IMG/VR virus record: IMGVR_UViG_3300024520_000119
Coordinates: 1 to 47,460 of that record
Source: a virus
Reading direction: 5' to 3' (one strand)
Length of the DNA stretch: 47,460 nucleotides
Positions within the stretch are counted from its first letter, which is position 1, and every line of letters starts with the position of its first letter. The notes beneath the pieces are model-generated. The model did not search any database and was not told the DNA's origin. It worked only from the letters and a program-made list of their open reading frames with translations. Position numbers and translations under genes: made by a program. Below, piece after piece: positions 7,068 through 15,172 of the stretch.

Positions 7068-7103
7068 GTTAATAAAAAAAGTTAATAAAAAAAGTTATTA
7101 AAA
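7068..7103 (+). repeat. 13-bp tandem repeat GTTAATAAAAAAA, about 2.8 copies
   Basis: Two exact copies (7068-7080, 7081-7093) and a third degenerate copy (GTTATTAAAA, 7094-7103) abut the ATG at 7104. The A tracts could help translation start in a Shine-Dalgarno-poor genome, or bend DNA. Confidence 0.7.
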
Positions 7104-7484
7104 ATGGGAATAATTACTGGGAACTTTTCCCTTTCAGAAAAAGATTATCTTACTAAACTAACAAAAGTTATAATTGCAATTTATTTCCAACAAAACCTAT
7201 CAGGTAGAGAATTAGAATTTTTTGTAATTTGTTTGATGGGGTTGAAAAGAGGTTATAAAAATCCAAATAAAGGAGAGTTTTTTAAACTCTTTGAAGAATA
7301 TTACTTTACAGAATACCAAACACAAGCTCAGAAAGCTAGTTTGCTTTGCACACAAAGAAAAAAACTTGTAAAAAAGGATTATTTGTCTTATGACAAGAAT
7401 ACTTATGAACTTTCAGCTACAGAGGCTTGGAATAAAGATTCCAAATCAATCAATATCAACATAAACCTTTTTATAAATGAGTAA
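7104..7484 (+). CDS. Hypothetical protein, first gene of rightward block
   Basis: A 126-aa protein. The N-terminal 60 residues are helical and hydrophobic (LTKVIIAIYFQQNLSGRELEFFVICLMGL) but not a clear membrane span. The second half (KASLLCTQRKKLVKKDYLSYDKNTYEL) reads as a helix followed by a beta-hairpin, as in winged-helix proteins. I recognise no family. It is the first rightward gene after the control region and overlaps the next gene by 8 bp, so an early regulatory role is possible but unproven. Confidence 0.65.
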   Translation: MGIITGNFSLSEKDYLTKLTKVIIAIYFQQNLSGRELEFFVICLMGLKRGYKNPNKGEFFKLFEEYYFTEYQTQAQKASLLCTQRKKLVKKDYLSYDKNTYELSATEAWNKDSKSINININLFINE

Positions 7485-7962
7485 TACTCAACGAAGCAGT
7501 CACTTCGTAGATAAGTGGCCTGAGTGGAAAGAAGAGAAGATGTCTAAATTCGATCTTAGTGAAGAACATTTTGAATTTGTTTGCGATAGTAGCTTTGATT
7601 TTATCAGCGAATGTATCTCGAATCCCACTATGCCAATCCTAAAAATTAGTGGATTTGGAACGTTAAAACCAACAATTGGTAAAATAAATTTAGGTTTAAA
7701 ATCAGCGTTCCGCTGGAATAAACTTGGTAACAAAACAACAGAGGAATTAAGAAACGTTGTGCGAAGGCTTTGGCCTGTACGAAATCGCCTAATAAACGAG
7801 TATTACGGGGAGTTTACGGCTACTAACTGGCATCAGTATTTTAAAGCTTCGGCGGGAGGGTCTGTGATTCAATTCATAAAGAACAAGTACATAAAGCCCC
7901 GAAAAAAGATGCCTTACAAATATAAGCTTAGAGAAAATAAGGACATCACATTAAACAAATAA
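7477..7962 (+). CDS. HU/IHF-like DNA-binding protein (candidate)
   Basis: A 161-aa protein. Residues about 25-65 contain a helical lead-in and the segment ISNPTMPILKISGFGTLKPTIGK, which resembles the HU/IHF core (K-x-x-G-F-G-x-L/F followed by a basic arm). The rest is basic and helical, ending with a Lys-rich tail (YIKPRKKMPYKYKL). Phages of crAss-like type carry one or two divergent IHF-like proteins, and a second such candidate lies at 35272-35745 here. Likely role is DNA bending or genome packaging. The core match is short, so the call is moderate. Confidence 0.5.
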   Translation: MSNTQRSSHFVDKWPEWKEEKMSKFDLSEEHFEFVCDSSFDFISECISNPTMPILKISGFGTLKPTIGKINLGLKSAFRWNKLGNKTTEELRNVVRRLWPVRNRLINEYYGEFTATNWHQYFKASAGGSVIQFIKNKYIKPRKKMPYKYKLRENKDITLNK

Positions 7963-8000
7963 AACATATAAGTGTTTACATTAATATAAGTAGAACGAAC

Positions 8001-8651
8001 ATGATAAAAAAACAAATAGATAAAGGAATTATTGAATGCCTTCTTTCAGAGAGCGCAGGTGTAAAAGATTACATCAACCTATTAGATGTATATACCCCCA
8101 CTCCGGGTGCGGTGTTAGCTAAACTTGTTTACTACCAAACATCTAAATGGGAGGATGTTAGTATTAAAAAAGGAGATGTCATTTTAAGTGATGATGTTGC
8201 AACCGCGCTTTCTGAGGCCAATGCTGACGTAGCTATTGAAGATACAAAAGTGGGTTACAGCTCAAAAGACACCCCACTCCCGTACATTGTCATAGTTAAT
8301 CCGGGGACTGTTGAAGGTCTGTCCGTAGGAGATATTCGTCAAGTTGACCCAAAAGCTATCACAGGCGAGGTATTTACTGATGATTTCCTCAGTTTTGCGA
8401 AATCTATTCAAGAGGATCGTAATGACAACGAAGGGAACCCGCTAATTGAAGCAAAGAATAGAAATATTATAGTGCGGATGACAGCATTAGAAAAAAATTG
8501 GGGTAAATACCGTGTCTCAATGCCTTGGTTAAAGTTAGATAAACATAATATGGATAGTTACCTTTTCTACGAGCTTCACACCCCACATCTTCGCGGGGCA
8601 GTTAATAAGGAGATACTAAAAAACCTACTAGACTATGCAGAAGAAGAATAA
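8001..8651 (+). CDS. Hypothetical protein
   Basis: A 216-aa acidic protein starting in an ACGAACATG context that recurs before two other genes in this window. A promoter-like TGTTTACATTAATATAAG lies 11-29 bp upstream. The sequence alternates strands and loops with a helical C-terminus (NKEILKNLLDYAEEE). I recognise no domain or catalytic motif. It begins a short cluster of unknown genes that ends at the terminator near 9833. Confidence 0.7.
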   Translation: MIKKQIDKGIIECLLSESAGVKDYINLLDVYTPTPGAVLAKLVYYQTSKWEDVSIKKGDVILSDDVATALSEANADVAIEDTKVGYSSKDTPLPYIVIVNPGTVEGLSVGDIRQVDPKAITGEVFTDDFLSFAKSIQEDRNDNEGNPLIEAKNRNIIVRMTALEKNWGKYRVSMPWLKLDKHNMDSYLFYELHTPHLRGAVNKEILKNLLDYAEEE

Positions 8652-8652
8652 A

Positions 8653-9069
8653 ATGTCTTGGTTGAAATGGCTTGGCTATTTTTTTATTGGCATGGACAAG
8701 CATGGGTTGGCTGTGTTTCAAAACTTCGCGCAATTTGGTGTGAGGGATATGAAAGCTAAAAAAGCAAGTGCTTTTGTTAAAAGTGTCGAACTTGAAGAAA
8801 CAGGGGTGCTGACACTCACACAAGAAGAGATAATTCCATTTTCTGAGCAAATAGTATATCGCACTATTGAATGTCGTGATTGCTATATAAACAGCAAATG
8901 TGAACATTGTACTTGTGAATTTCCTAGTAAAATGCAGACTCCTGAGCAAGATTGTCCTAATGGAGAGTGGGGGAACACTATGCCTACAGAGGAGTGGAAC
9001 AAATATAAAGCCAATAACAACATTGAGTATTTTAAAATAAAATATAATAATGAAGAAGGAAGCAAATAA
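8653..9069 (+). CDS. Hypothetical Cys-cluster protein
   Basis: Counted from ATG 8653 (138 aa), right after the upstream stop; an in-frame ATG at 8635 would add six residues and overlap that gene. The N-terminus (MSWLKWLGYFFIGMDKHG) is amphipathic and aromatic. Near the middle a tight cysteine group, C-x2-C-x6-C-x2-C-x-C, followed by a later DCPNGEW, suggests a zinc site or disulfide knot. No known family is recognised. It overlaps the next gene by 20 bp. Confidence 0.6.
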   Translation: MSWLKWLGYFFIGMDKHGLAVFQNFAQFGVRDMKAKKASAFVKSVELEETGVLTLTQEEIIPFSEQIVYRTIECRDCYINSKCEHCTCEFPSKMQTPEQDCPNGEWGNTMPTEEWNKYKANNNIEYFKIKYNNEEGSK

Positions 9070-9424
9070 ATTTTACAAAGAGATTATTTACGATCTCGGT
9101 GATGTACGTCACGACACTTACCCACTTTTTGAATTTGAAAAAATTGAAGGAGATTTTGAAAATGTTATTCCCGGTTGTGGTGGATGTACATTTCCTAGTA
9201 TTAAATCTAATGGAGATGTGTATGGATATATTAACATTAACTCGGCTGTTGGACGTGACTTCAAAGACGGAAAAAAACGTAATGTAGGTGTATTCAAAAA
9301 GGATATGAATGTTTATCTGCAAGATGGTAAACCAATGTATATAAAAAACAAAAAAGGTATTAACGTAAAAAATCCCGACAAGGACTACGTTAGCTTGATT
9401 TTAACAGGTAATGTAATTGTATAG
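9050..9424 (+). CDS. DUF1573-like beta-sandwich protein (candidate)
   Basis: A 124-aa protein. The central segment FEFEKIEGDFENVIPGCGGCTFPS and following VYGYININ resemble the DUF1573/Ig-like pattern: strand, sCGCt-type cysteine pair, then a G-x-I-x-V strand. Such domains are common in Bacteroidota and have been noted in their phages. The rest is Lys- and Gly-rich beta-turn sequence. No signal peptide is visible, unlike most host DUF1573 proteins, so a virion or cytoplasmic role is possible. The match is by eye and weak. Confidence 0.5.
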   Translation: MKKEANKFYKEIIYDLGDVRHDTYPLFEFEKIEGDFENVIPGCGGCTFPSIKSNGDVYGYININSAVGRDFKDGKKRNVGVFKKDMNVYLQDGKPMYIKNKKGINVKNPDKDYVSLILTGNVIV

Positions 9425-9441
9425 TATTAAAAATAAAAATT

Positions 9442-9750
9442 ATGACACAAATAGTAAATGAAAATCCACTAGCTGATCTAGCCAATAGACTTGGCACAGT
9501 TCGAGTGGTATGGGGTATTGTCGGTACGATCATAGCAACTCTTGGGTTCACAGTCCCATTTGTAAGCCCTGACTTGTTCACAACAACCGCTTTTGACCAA
9601 ATTGTTGAATTTATTGTCGGAACAGTTGGTACAGCTTTTTCTCTTTATCAAGCATATGGCCGCAAGGTTATTGTAAGTGAAGGGTTGGAAGCTAAGATGC
9701 TACCTTCGGTAAAGGTAGGGTTTACTCCATTTGGTAACGTAGTTGTGTAA
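9442..9750 (+). CDS. Two-TM membrane protein, holin candidate
   Basis: A 102-aa protein with two hydrophobic segments: about 22-44 (VVWGIVGTIIATLGFTVPFV) and about 55-72 (IVEFIVGTVGTAFSLYQAYG), a short acidic loop between them and a soluble C-terminal tail. Size and topology fit a class II holin or similar small phage membrane protein. No endolysin is adjacent, although muralytic domains occur in virion proteins downstream. It is the last robust gene before the terminator at 9786-9833. Confidence 0.6.
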   Translation: MTQIVNENPLADLANRLGTVRVVWGIVGTIIATLGFTVPFVSPDLFTTTAFDQIVEFIVGTVGTAFSLYQAYGRKVIVSEGLEAKMLPSVKVGFTPFGNVVV

Positions 9751-9756
9751 ACAACT

Positions 9757-9876
9757 ATGTCCGATTGTAAAACATGTAGGAAGAGTAAGAGGAGCAACTG
9801 GTATTATATCAGGCTGTTCCTCTTATTTTTTTTATTGACCTTTTTATTTAATTTAGCAATAATATTAATTTTTTAG
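9757..9876 (+). CDS. Possible 39-aa single-TM peptide
   Basis: A short frame begins MSDCKTCRKSKRSNWYYIRL and continues into about 19 hydrophobic residues, ending in TAG four bases before the next gene. A basic, CxxC-containing cytoplasmic head with one TM span would suit a spanin- or antiholin-like peptide next to the holin candidate. It coincides with a strong terminator hairpin whose T8 tract supplies its Phe/Leu codons, so the hydrophobic stretch may be an accident. Confidence 0.35.
   Translation: MSDCKTCRKSKRSNWYYIRLFLLFFLLTFLFNLAIILIF
9786..9833 (+). terminator. Intrinsic terminator before packaging genes
   Basis: TAAGAGGAGCA pairs with TGTTCCTCTTA, an inner CTGGTA/TATCAG stem closes on a TTA loop, and eight T residues follow at 9826-9833. 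This is the strongest terminator in the window and separates the middle gene cluster from the terminase operon. Confidence 0.82.
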
Positions 9877-9879
9877 AGT

Positions 9880-10413
9880 ATGTACTTAGACATTTCAGAA
9901 CCAGATAACATCTGGGTAAAAAACCCGCAACTACGACTTCTAAAAAAAGCAACAAGACTCTATGAGACAGAGGGAGAGAAATGGTTTAACCGAGTGTATC
10001 ACGCGATATATATGGTGTATGATCCGTTATCTCCATTTAGGAAAACAACGACTGACGAGGTTGAACTTCGTAGGGAGATTAAACAATCTTATTTTGCAGA
10101 AGATGAATACAGTCGAATGAACTGGCAAAAACTAAAAGGTGTTGCTGCGGAGTTTAAAGAGAAGTCAATTACTAAGGAAGCAAAATTGTTTGCGGAACTA
10201 GAAAAAGTTTTGAAAGAAGATATTCAGTTTGTAAAAGATTTTTCGCCAGAAGGTATTAAAGATATTGGTGTTCGTAGGGAGGCGATGAAACATGTAAAAG
10301 ATGCGTGGAAAGATTACACCGATGCGAAAAGGGAGGCAGAGAATGCAAATACACAATCTGGGTCAAAATATGGAAGTACACACAGTAATTTAGCGTTAGG
10401 CGGGGATCAATAG
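9880..10413 (+). CDS. Hypothetical protein before TerL; small-terminase candidate
   Basis: A 177-aa, strongly helical, charged protein placed 19 bp before the large terminase. The N-terminus (WVKNPQLRLLKKATRLYETEG) could be a DNA-binding helix pair and the middle (LRREIKQSYFAEDEYSRMNW, EAKLFAELEKVLKE) looks coiled-coil. The C-terminal tail is polar and low in complexity. Small terminase subunits have this size, helical content and position, but no sequence family is recognised, so that role is contextual. Confidence 0.55.
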   Translation: MYLDISEPDNIWVKNPQLRLLKKATRLYETEGEKWFNRVYHAIYMVYDPLSPFRKTTTDEVELRREIKQSYFAEDEYSRMNWQKLKGVAAEFKEKSITKEAKLFAELEKVLKEDIQFVKDFSPEGIKDIGVRREAMKHVKDAWKDYTDAKREAENANTQSGSKYGSTHSNLALGGDQ

Positions 10414-10432
10414 TATAATTAGAGACACGAAC

Positions 10433-13400
10433 ATGAAACTAGTAGGAGAGTTATTAGGGGGGAAGACATTAAATAAATCGGATGACGTAATTGATTTAGG
10501 CTCTGGGGTTGTTGATATGGAGCCTTATAAGGTGAAGGATATTAGCAATTTCTATTTTAGAGATCACCCAAAAGGGTTGAACCCAAGCACCCCACGATAT
10601 AAAAAATATTGGCTAGATTTTGCGCGAGACAGTATAGAAGGTAAATGGGTAGATGACGAGGGTACTTGGTATTGGATTCCACCAAAATCATTTTTCTATA
10701 TTAACTACCTAACACTAGAAGATGCAAAGCGTAATCCAATTCACCCTCACTATAGGGACATTGACAGAATCATTGGTAGATACGTTACTTGTTGTGATGG
10801 ATTCTCTGGTTTTGAGTTTGATGACGATTATACCTGTAATAAGTTAGTAAAAGAAAAGATTGATGGTACATTACGTGCAGTGAAGGAAAAAGACATCACT
10901 GAGAACTGTTACAACAGTGTCACGGGGGAATTAAAGGTGTACATAGACCCGTGGGAATACCTCATGCGTCACTATTTAATAGACTACCCTGCGGAGAAAC
11001 CACTAGGTAGAGCATTATGGGAAAACCCTGTGCAAAATATGATGATCCTGAGTGGCCGTGGTGTTGGAAAAGCTTTGCGGAAAACTGAGAAGGTCCGCGT
11101 TGTAAATGGTTGGACTGAAATACAAAACCTAAAAATAGGCGATAAAGTATATGGAGGGGATGGTCTGTTGACGAATGTAACGGATGTATTTGGAGGTCAG
11201 GAAGATTTGAGTTTTTATAAGTTCACCCTTTCTGACGGTAGAACTATTGATTCATGTGAAGATCATCAATGGAAGGTTTTTGATAGAAGGAAAACAAATG
11301 GACCGGGGAAAAAACGCGGGGGATATGTAGTTAAAACAACTAAAGATTTGTTACCTTTTTATAAAAATGAAAGGGTTGACTCAAAGTATAGAGCTAAACA
11401 TGGTGTAGATAAATATATAAATGAATATCGTTTTGCGATACCTTTAGCTGGGTCTTTGTCCTCAGACCATAATGATGTCACAATTGACCCGTATACCTTG
11501 GGGTTATTTTTAGGCGACGGGTGTATAACTGGAAAAAGGGGTTCTTCCATTAATCTTACATCTGCCGACGATGAGATTATAAATTACGTTTATAATAAAC
11601 ATCCAGAGTTAGATTATAAAAAAATAACTGAGGTAAAAAATCACAAGAAAATATCGTTTGGAGAGGCTCAAAACTCATTTAGAACTAATTTAAACGATTA
11701 TGGGCTATTGGGGACATACTCTGACACTAAATTTATTCCTACAGAATACCTACATAACACAGAGGAAGTAAAGCTTGAATTGTTAAAAGGTCTTATGGAC
11801 ACGGATGGATGGTCGAACGATAGAGGTGTTATAGAGTACTACACTGTATCCAACCAACTTGCTGACGATGTTGAGTATTTAATTCGATCTCTGGGTATGG
11901 GTTGCCACAGAAGTATAAAGCCATCTCACTATAAAAAGGGTGGTTTAAGAGTCGATTGTAAGGATTGTCATAGACTTATGATATTTACCGATGAAGCTGT
12001 GTTTAAACTAGAACGGAAATTAAAGTATTTAGGTCATATTAAATCAAAAGCAGGTCAATCTAAAAAAGAAAAAACGTTTATTACTAATATTGAATACATT
12101 GGTAAAGAGGACGGAGTATGCATCAAAGTGGATAACAAAGATCATACATTTATAACTAAAGATCACATTGTTACTCACAACAGCACCTCTGTATTCATTG
12201 GTGATTTCATGCATGAGTGGTTGTTCTGTGGAGTACAACGCTATGAAGAGTTTTTCACTGATAGCCAAAGGAAATATCTATTTGCTATGGCTAGTGCAGA
12301 TAGTGCAAACCTTAACAGATCAGTATCGCTTATAGATAGTAACATGACTCGACTACCGGGACGCTATAGATACCCTGTAACAGACGATGGTTCTGTACCT
12401 GATTATTTTGGCCCCTACTACAAAAACTTTATTGGAACATGGAAGGTGGGGCAAACAGTACGTCACGTAGAGAAAGATGCCAGTGGCAATATTACTACAG
12501 TAGGTAGTGTCTCACAAATACGTGTAATCACTCCCGATAAGACTAAAATTGTTGCGGGTGATAGATTTAGACGTATATACATTGAGGAAGTAGGATTCCA
12601 AGAGAATATCATGGAAGTACATGCTAACTCGGTGGATAGTTTAAAACTTAATGGTGAACGTGTTGGAAGTGCTGTATATCTTGGATGTGTGTGTAAGGGC
12701 AGTAAAGTTTGGGATAAAAATGGGAATTTAATTTCTATAGAAGATGTGTCTAAAGAAACAGGCATAATTGGATTTGACCAAGAGAAGGGTATTTCAGTGG
12801 GTCAGAAAGTGATACACATAAACCCACCACAACAAAAGGAGTGTATTTACATAAAAACTGACAGTGGGCGTTTTATTCAGTGTAGTACGGATCACCCAAT
12901 TTGCACAAGGGAGAGATATGTGTCTGGACATAAGCATTTAAAGAAAAAAGCTATTTGGGCCGAGGCTGGTACAATTTTTAAAGGTGAGGCTATTGGGGTC
13001 GTTGATAGTGTTGAGATTTGGGGCAATGAAACATTGTTCGACCCTTGGCTTGTTGGTATGATGATTGGAGATGGGACATACGGTGAAGGGCAAAACGCGA
13101 GATTAGCATCTGCCGACGACGAAGTGTGGGATTATATTTCAGATAAATATACAGTTAAATACTCCCACAAGGCTCCCACAAAGGACGGAAGAACACTTAG
13201 AAAGGGTCGTATATTAAAACTGGCCCCAAAATTAGAGGAAATAGGTATTAGGGGGCAAGTTAGTGTACACAAAAGATTGCCCAAATCTATATTCTCATGT
13301 AATAAAGAAACTGTTTGTAAACTAGTTGGGGGTTATTATGATGCAGATGGTTGTATTTCCATTGGAAGAAATAATTATTGCACCATAAAACTAACTTCAA

Positions 13401-15004
13401 TATCACTGCCTTTAATTGAGGGGGTTCAATCACTCCTTGGTAAGATGGGCATACATGGTAAGATAAGGGAGGAAAAAATCCCACCACTGGGTACACACAC
13501 TCCATACTCTCTGTATATAAAAGATAGACGAAGTATATTAAGTTTCGCAGAAAACATACCACTAAAAGTGGGGTATAAAAAAGATCGCCTATCAAAAATG
13601 GCGGATATAAAAAGGGGAACAAGTGATAATTATTATTTTGATAAATACAAAGGACTAAGGTGGGAGAAGGTTGTTGAGATAGTAAATCTAGGTAGACAAG
13701 ATGTTTATAATCTAGCTGCTGGGGACACTCACACTTACACTGTGAATGGTTTCCACACTCATAATACATCTGGTGATATTAAGGCATTCCGTCAAGCGAA
13801 TGATTTATTTAACAACCCTGAGACATATGATATTTTTGGAGTAAAAAATTATTGGTCTAATTCAACTAAACCTATTGGTTTATTTATACCTGCATATTAT
13901 TCGCAGCGAGATTATTCGGATGTCAACCATAATACAGATATTGTGGAGGCATTTAAATATATAATTCAAACAAGGAAGAAAGCACGGGAAACAGCATCAA
14001 GTATGGCTTATGCCAAGATGGTAATGTACAACCCCGTTGAACCTAAAGAAATGATGCGTCCAAGTGGAGACAGTATTCTTCCTAAACAGGAAGCACAGGA
14101 CGCTCATACTAAATTAGAAGTGTACGACCTTTTTAGGAAACGTGCAATCATTGGGAGCTTGTTTTATGATAAATCTGTAGATCGTGGTGTAAGGTTTAAA
14201 CATGATTTAGAGAATAAGCTACATCCAATAACAACATATGACACTACACACTATCCAAATACGGAAGGTGCGTTGATATTATATGAAACGCCGTTGTCCG
14301 CCCCACCAAAAGATTTATACTGGATTGTATATGACCCTGCTGCGCAATCAGGTACAGGTACATCTTTGCATTCTATTATTGTATACAAGTATAGTTTTTC
14401 TGGGAATGATAATAGTTTAGAAGATACTATTGTTGCGGAATGGCTTGGCAGACTCCCTACATTGGAAGAGAATTGGAATATGGTATTGATGGTTGCAAGA
14501 TACTTTGATGCTAAGATATTCCCAGAATATAACACCCCCGGTTTTTTAGATTGGTGTAGCCAAAGAAAATTATTTAATTATTTACAGCCTGAAAACATGG
14601 CTTTAAAGAAGGAAATTAATCCTAGAGCTAAGTCAAGTGCTTGGCGTAAGGGGTTCCGTATGGATGCCAGAGCAAAAGGTTGGGCATTGAATAAACTGCG
14701 GGATTGGTTGCTTGAAGTTAAGGAGCGAGACGAGAACGGGATACCCACGAAAAGGATTATAGATACAATATATTCTCCCCGTATACTAGAAGAGATTATT
14801 TACTTTGACCCAGATGATGGAAACTATGACCATATATCATCTTTGCTTGGATTAATGATTCTGCATAACGCATTAAACAACATTCCTAAACCCAAGGTAG
14901 TGGATAAATGGTCTGAGGACGATTATTTCTACACCAACGAGGAGAGCATTGAGTATGTTACTCCGCACACAAGGCGTGCGAGAGCATCTATATTGAATTT
15001 CTAA
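10433..15004 (+). CDS. terL: Terminase large subunit with two inteins
   Basis: The 1523-aa precursor is an ATP-driven packaging motor and headful nuclease. Splicing out residues 214-583 and 752-1111 leaves 793 aa. Extein features: Walker A reconstituted as GRGVGK+ST at 208-213/584-585, Walker B RRIYIEEVG near residues 716-724, coupling motif YLG+TSGD across the second intein, then the RNase H-like nuclease beginning YWIVYDPAAQSG (catalytic D) around residue 1300 with FPEYNTPGF and a C-terminal DHISSLLGL. Start ATG follows ACGAAC, a context shared with two other genes. It lies after a small-terminase candidate and before the portal, as in most tailed phages. Without splicing, the ATPase site would be destroyed. 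Confidence 0.92.
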   Translation: MKLVGELLGGKTLNKSDDVIDLGSGVVDMEPYKVKDISNFYFRDHPKGLNPSTPRYKKYWLDFARDSIEGKWVDDEGTWYWIPPKSFFYINYLTLEDAKRNPIHPHYRDIDRIIGRYVTCCDGFSGFEFDDDYTCNKLVKEKIDGTLRAVKEKDITENCYNSVTGELKVYIDPWEYLMRHYLIDYPAEKPLGRALWENPVQNMMILSGRGVGKALRKTEKVRVVNGWTEIQNLKIGDKVYGGDGLLTNVTDVFGGQEDLSFYKFTLSDGRTIDSCEDHQWKVFDRRKTNGPGKKRGGYVVKTTKDLLPFYKNERVDSKYRAKHGVDKYINEYRFAIPLAGSLSSDHNDVTIDPYTLGLFLGDGCITGKRGSSINLTSADDEIINYVYNKHPELDYKKITEVKNHKKISFGEAQNSFRTNLNDYGLLGTYSDTKFIPTEYLHNTEEVKLELLKGLMDTDGWSNDRGVIEYYTVSNQLADDVEYLIRSLGMGCHRSIKPSHYKKGGLRVDCKDCHRLMIFTDEAVFKLERKLKYLGHIKSKAGQSKKEKTFITNIEYIGKEDGVCIKVDNKDHTFITKDHIVTHNSTSVFIGDFMHEWLFCGVQRYEEFFTDSQRKYLFAMASADSANLNRSVSLIDSNMTRLPGRYRYPVTDDGSVPDYFGPYYKNFIGTWKVGQTVRHVEKDASGNITTVGSVSQIRVITPDKTKIVAGDRFRRIYIEEVGFQENIMEVHANSVDSLKLNGERVGSAVYLGCVCKGSKVWDKNGNLISIEDVSKETGIIGFDQEKGISVGQKVIHINPPQQKECIYIKTDSGRFIQCSTDHPICTRERYVSGHKHLKKKAIWAEAGTIFKGEAIGVVDSVEIWGNETLFDPWLVGMMIGDGTYGEGQNARLASADDEVWDYISDKYTVKYSHKAPTKDGRTLRKGRILKLAPKLEEIGIRGQVSVHKRLPKSIFSCNKETVCKLVGGYYDADGCISIGRNNYCTIKLTSISLPLIEGVQSLLGKMGIHGKIREEKIPPLGTHTPYSLYIKDRRSILSFAENIPLKVGYKKDRLSKMADIKRGTSDNYYFDKYKGLRWEKVVEIVNLGRQDVYNLAAGDTHTYTVNGFHTHNTSGDIKAFRQANDLFNNPETYDIFGVKNYWSNSTKPIGLFIPAYYSQRDYSDVNHNTDIVEAFKYIIQTRKKARETASSMAYAKMVMYNPVEPKEMMRPSGDSILPKQEAQDAHTKLEVYDLFRKRAIIGSLFYDKSVDRGVRFKHDLENKLHPITTYDTTHYPNTEGALILYETPLSAPPKDLYWIVYDPAAQSGTGTSLHSIIVYKYSFSGNDNSLEDTIVAEWLGRLPTLEENWNMVLMVARYFDAKIFPEYNTPGFLDWCSQRKLFNYLQPENMALKKEINPRAKSSAWRKGFRMDARAKGWALNKLRDWLLEVKERDENGIPTKRIIDTIYSPRILEEIIYFDPDDGNYDHISSLLGLMILHNALNNIPKPKVVDKWSEDDYFYTNEESIEYVTPHTRRARASILNF
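11072..12181 (+). mobile_element. Intein 1 (370 aa) with LAGLIDADG endonuclease, in TerL Walker A
   Basis: Residues 214-583 of the precursor. It begins ALRKTEKVRVVNGWTEIQNL (Hint N-terminal block with Ala at position 1), has GDKVYGGDG, SCEDHQW (block B His), the DOD motifs LGLFLGDG and LLKGLMDTDGW, then block F-like DGVCIKVDNKDHTF and ends HIVTHN before Ser+1. The insertion point is between the Lys and Ser/Thr of Walker A. An Ala1 intein must use the variant pathway that skips the initial N-S/N-O shift at residue 1. Homing nuclease domains look intact (both LAGLIDADG helices have acidic residues). Confidence 0.9.
12686..13765 (+). mobile_element. Intein 2 (360 aa) with LAGLIDADG endonuclease, after TerL Walker B
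   Basis: Residues 752-1111. It begins CVCKGSKVWDKNG with Cys1, has STDHPI (block B His), endonuclease motifs LVGMMIGDGTY and LVGGYYDADGC, a block F-like QDVYNLAAGDTHTY and ends GFHTHN before Thr+1. Extein ends YLG and TSGD rejoin into the terminase coupling motif. An alternative Cys1 two residues later (C754) is less likely because it would leave an extra CV in the extein. Both inteins share a SADDE tract after the first LAGLIDADG helix, so their nucleases are probably related. Confidence 0.9.
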
Positions 15005-15021
15005 ACAATATATGCTAGTTA

Positions 15022-15037
15022 TTTGTTATATATAAAT
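15022..15037 (+). promoter_or_regulatory. Promoter-like element before portal genes
   Basis: TTTGTTATATATAAAT lies in the 45-bp gap after terL, 13 bp before the small gene at 15050. Similar TTGTT..TATATA tracts occur before the scaffold gene and other gene blocks. No experimental support. Confidence 0.35.
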
Positions 15038-15049
15038 ATTCTTAACATT

Positions 15050-15172
15050 ATGCCAAAGCAACCACAAATATTTAATTACGGAGAAGCCAAACGTCGCGTG
15101 AGTGATCGTAGGAAATGTACTGGTAGTTTCAATGGTGTCTACAAGGGTCTACTAATTAAAACTGTAAAGTAA
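15050..15172 (+). CDS. Small basic protein between TerL and portal
   Basis: A 40-aa frame starting MPKQPQIFNYGEAKRRVSDR and ending in TAA, whose last base is the first base of the portal ATG (TAATG). The tight coupling and clean reading frame support it. It is Lys/Arg rich with one cysteine and has no recognisable domain. Small genes between terminase and portal are common in phages, so a minor packaging or head role is possible. Confidence 0.6.
   Translation: MPKQPQIFNYGEAKRRVSDRRKCTGSFNGVYKGLLIKTVK

Larger units (their letters stand above)
6859..7103. promoter_or_regulatory. Divergent intergenic control region
   Basis: This 245-bp gene-free stretch separates the leftward and rightward gene blocks and is extremely A+T rich. 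It holds an 8-bp perfect inverted repeat at 6968-6990, a TGTTTATATAA element inside it, and 13-bp repeats just before the rightward start codon. It must contain promoters for both directions, although I cannot point to a full -33/-7 Bacteroidota promoter. A replication-origin role is possible but not shown. Confidence 0.6.

Noticed and set aside
7068-7103. CRISPR-like array
   Set aside because: The 13-bp units are directly adjacent with no spacers and consist mainly of A tracts.
13417-13440. GGGGTTCAATC resembling a tRNA T arm
   Set aside because: No complementary 3' strand, acceptor or anticodon arm around it; it lies within the intein 2 coding sequence.
13287-13769. 160-codon minus-strand frame inside TerL
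   Set aside because: It lies opposite intein 2 and part of the extein, has an odd composition (very rich in Tyr, Pro, Leu), and shows no start context.
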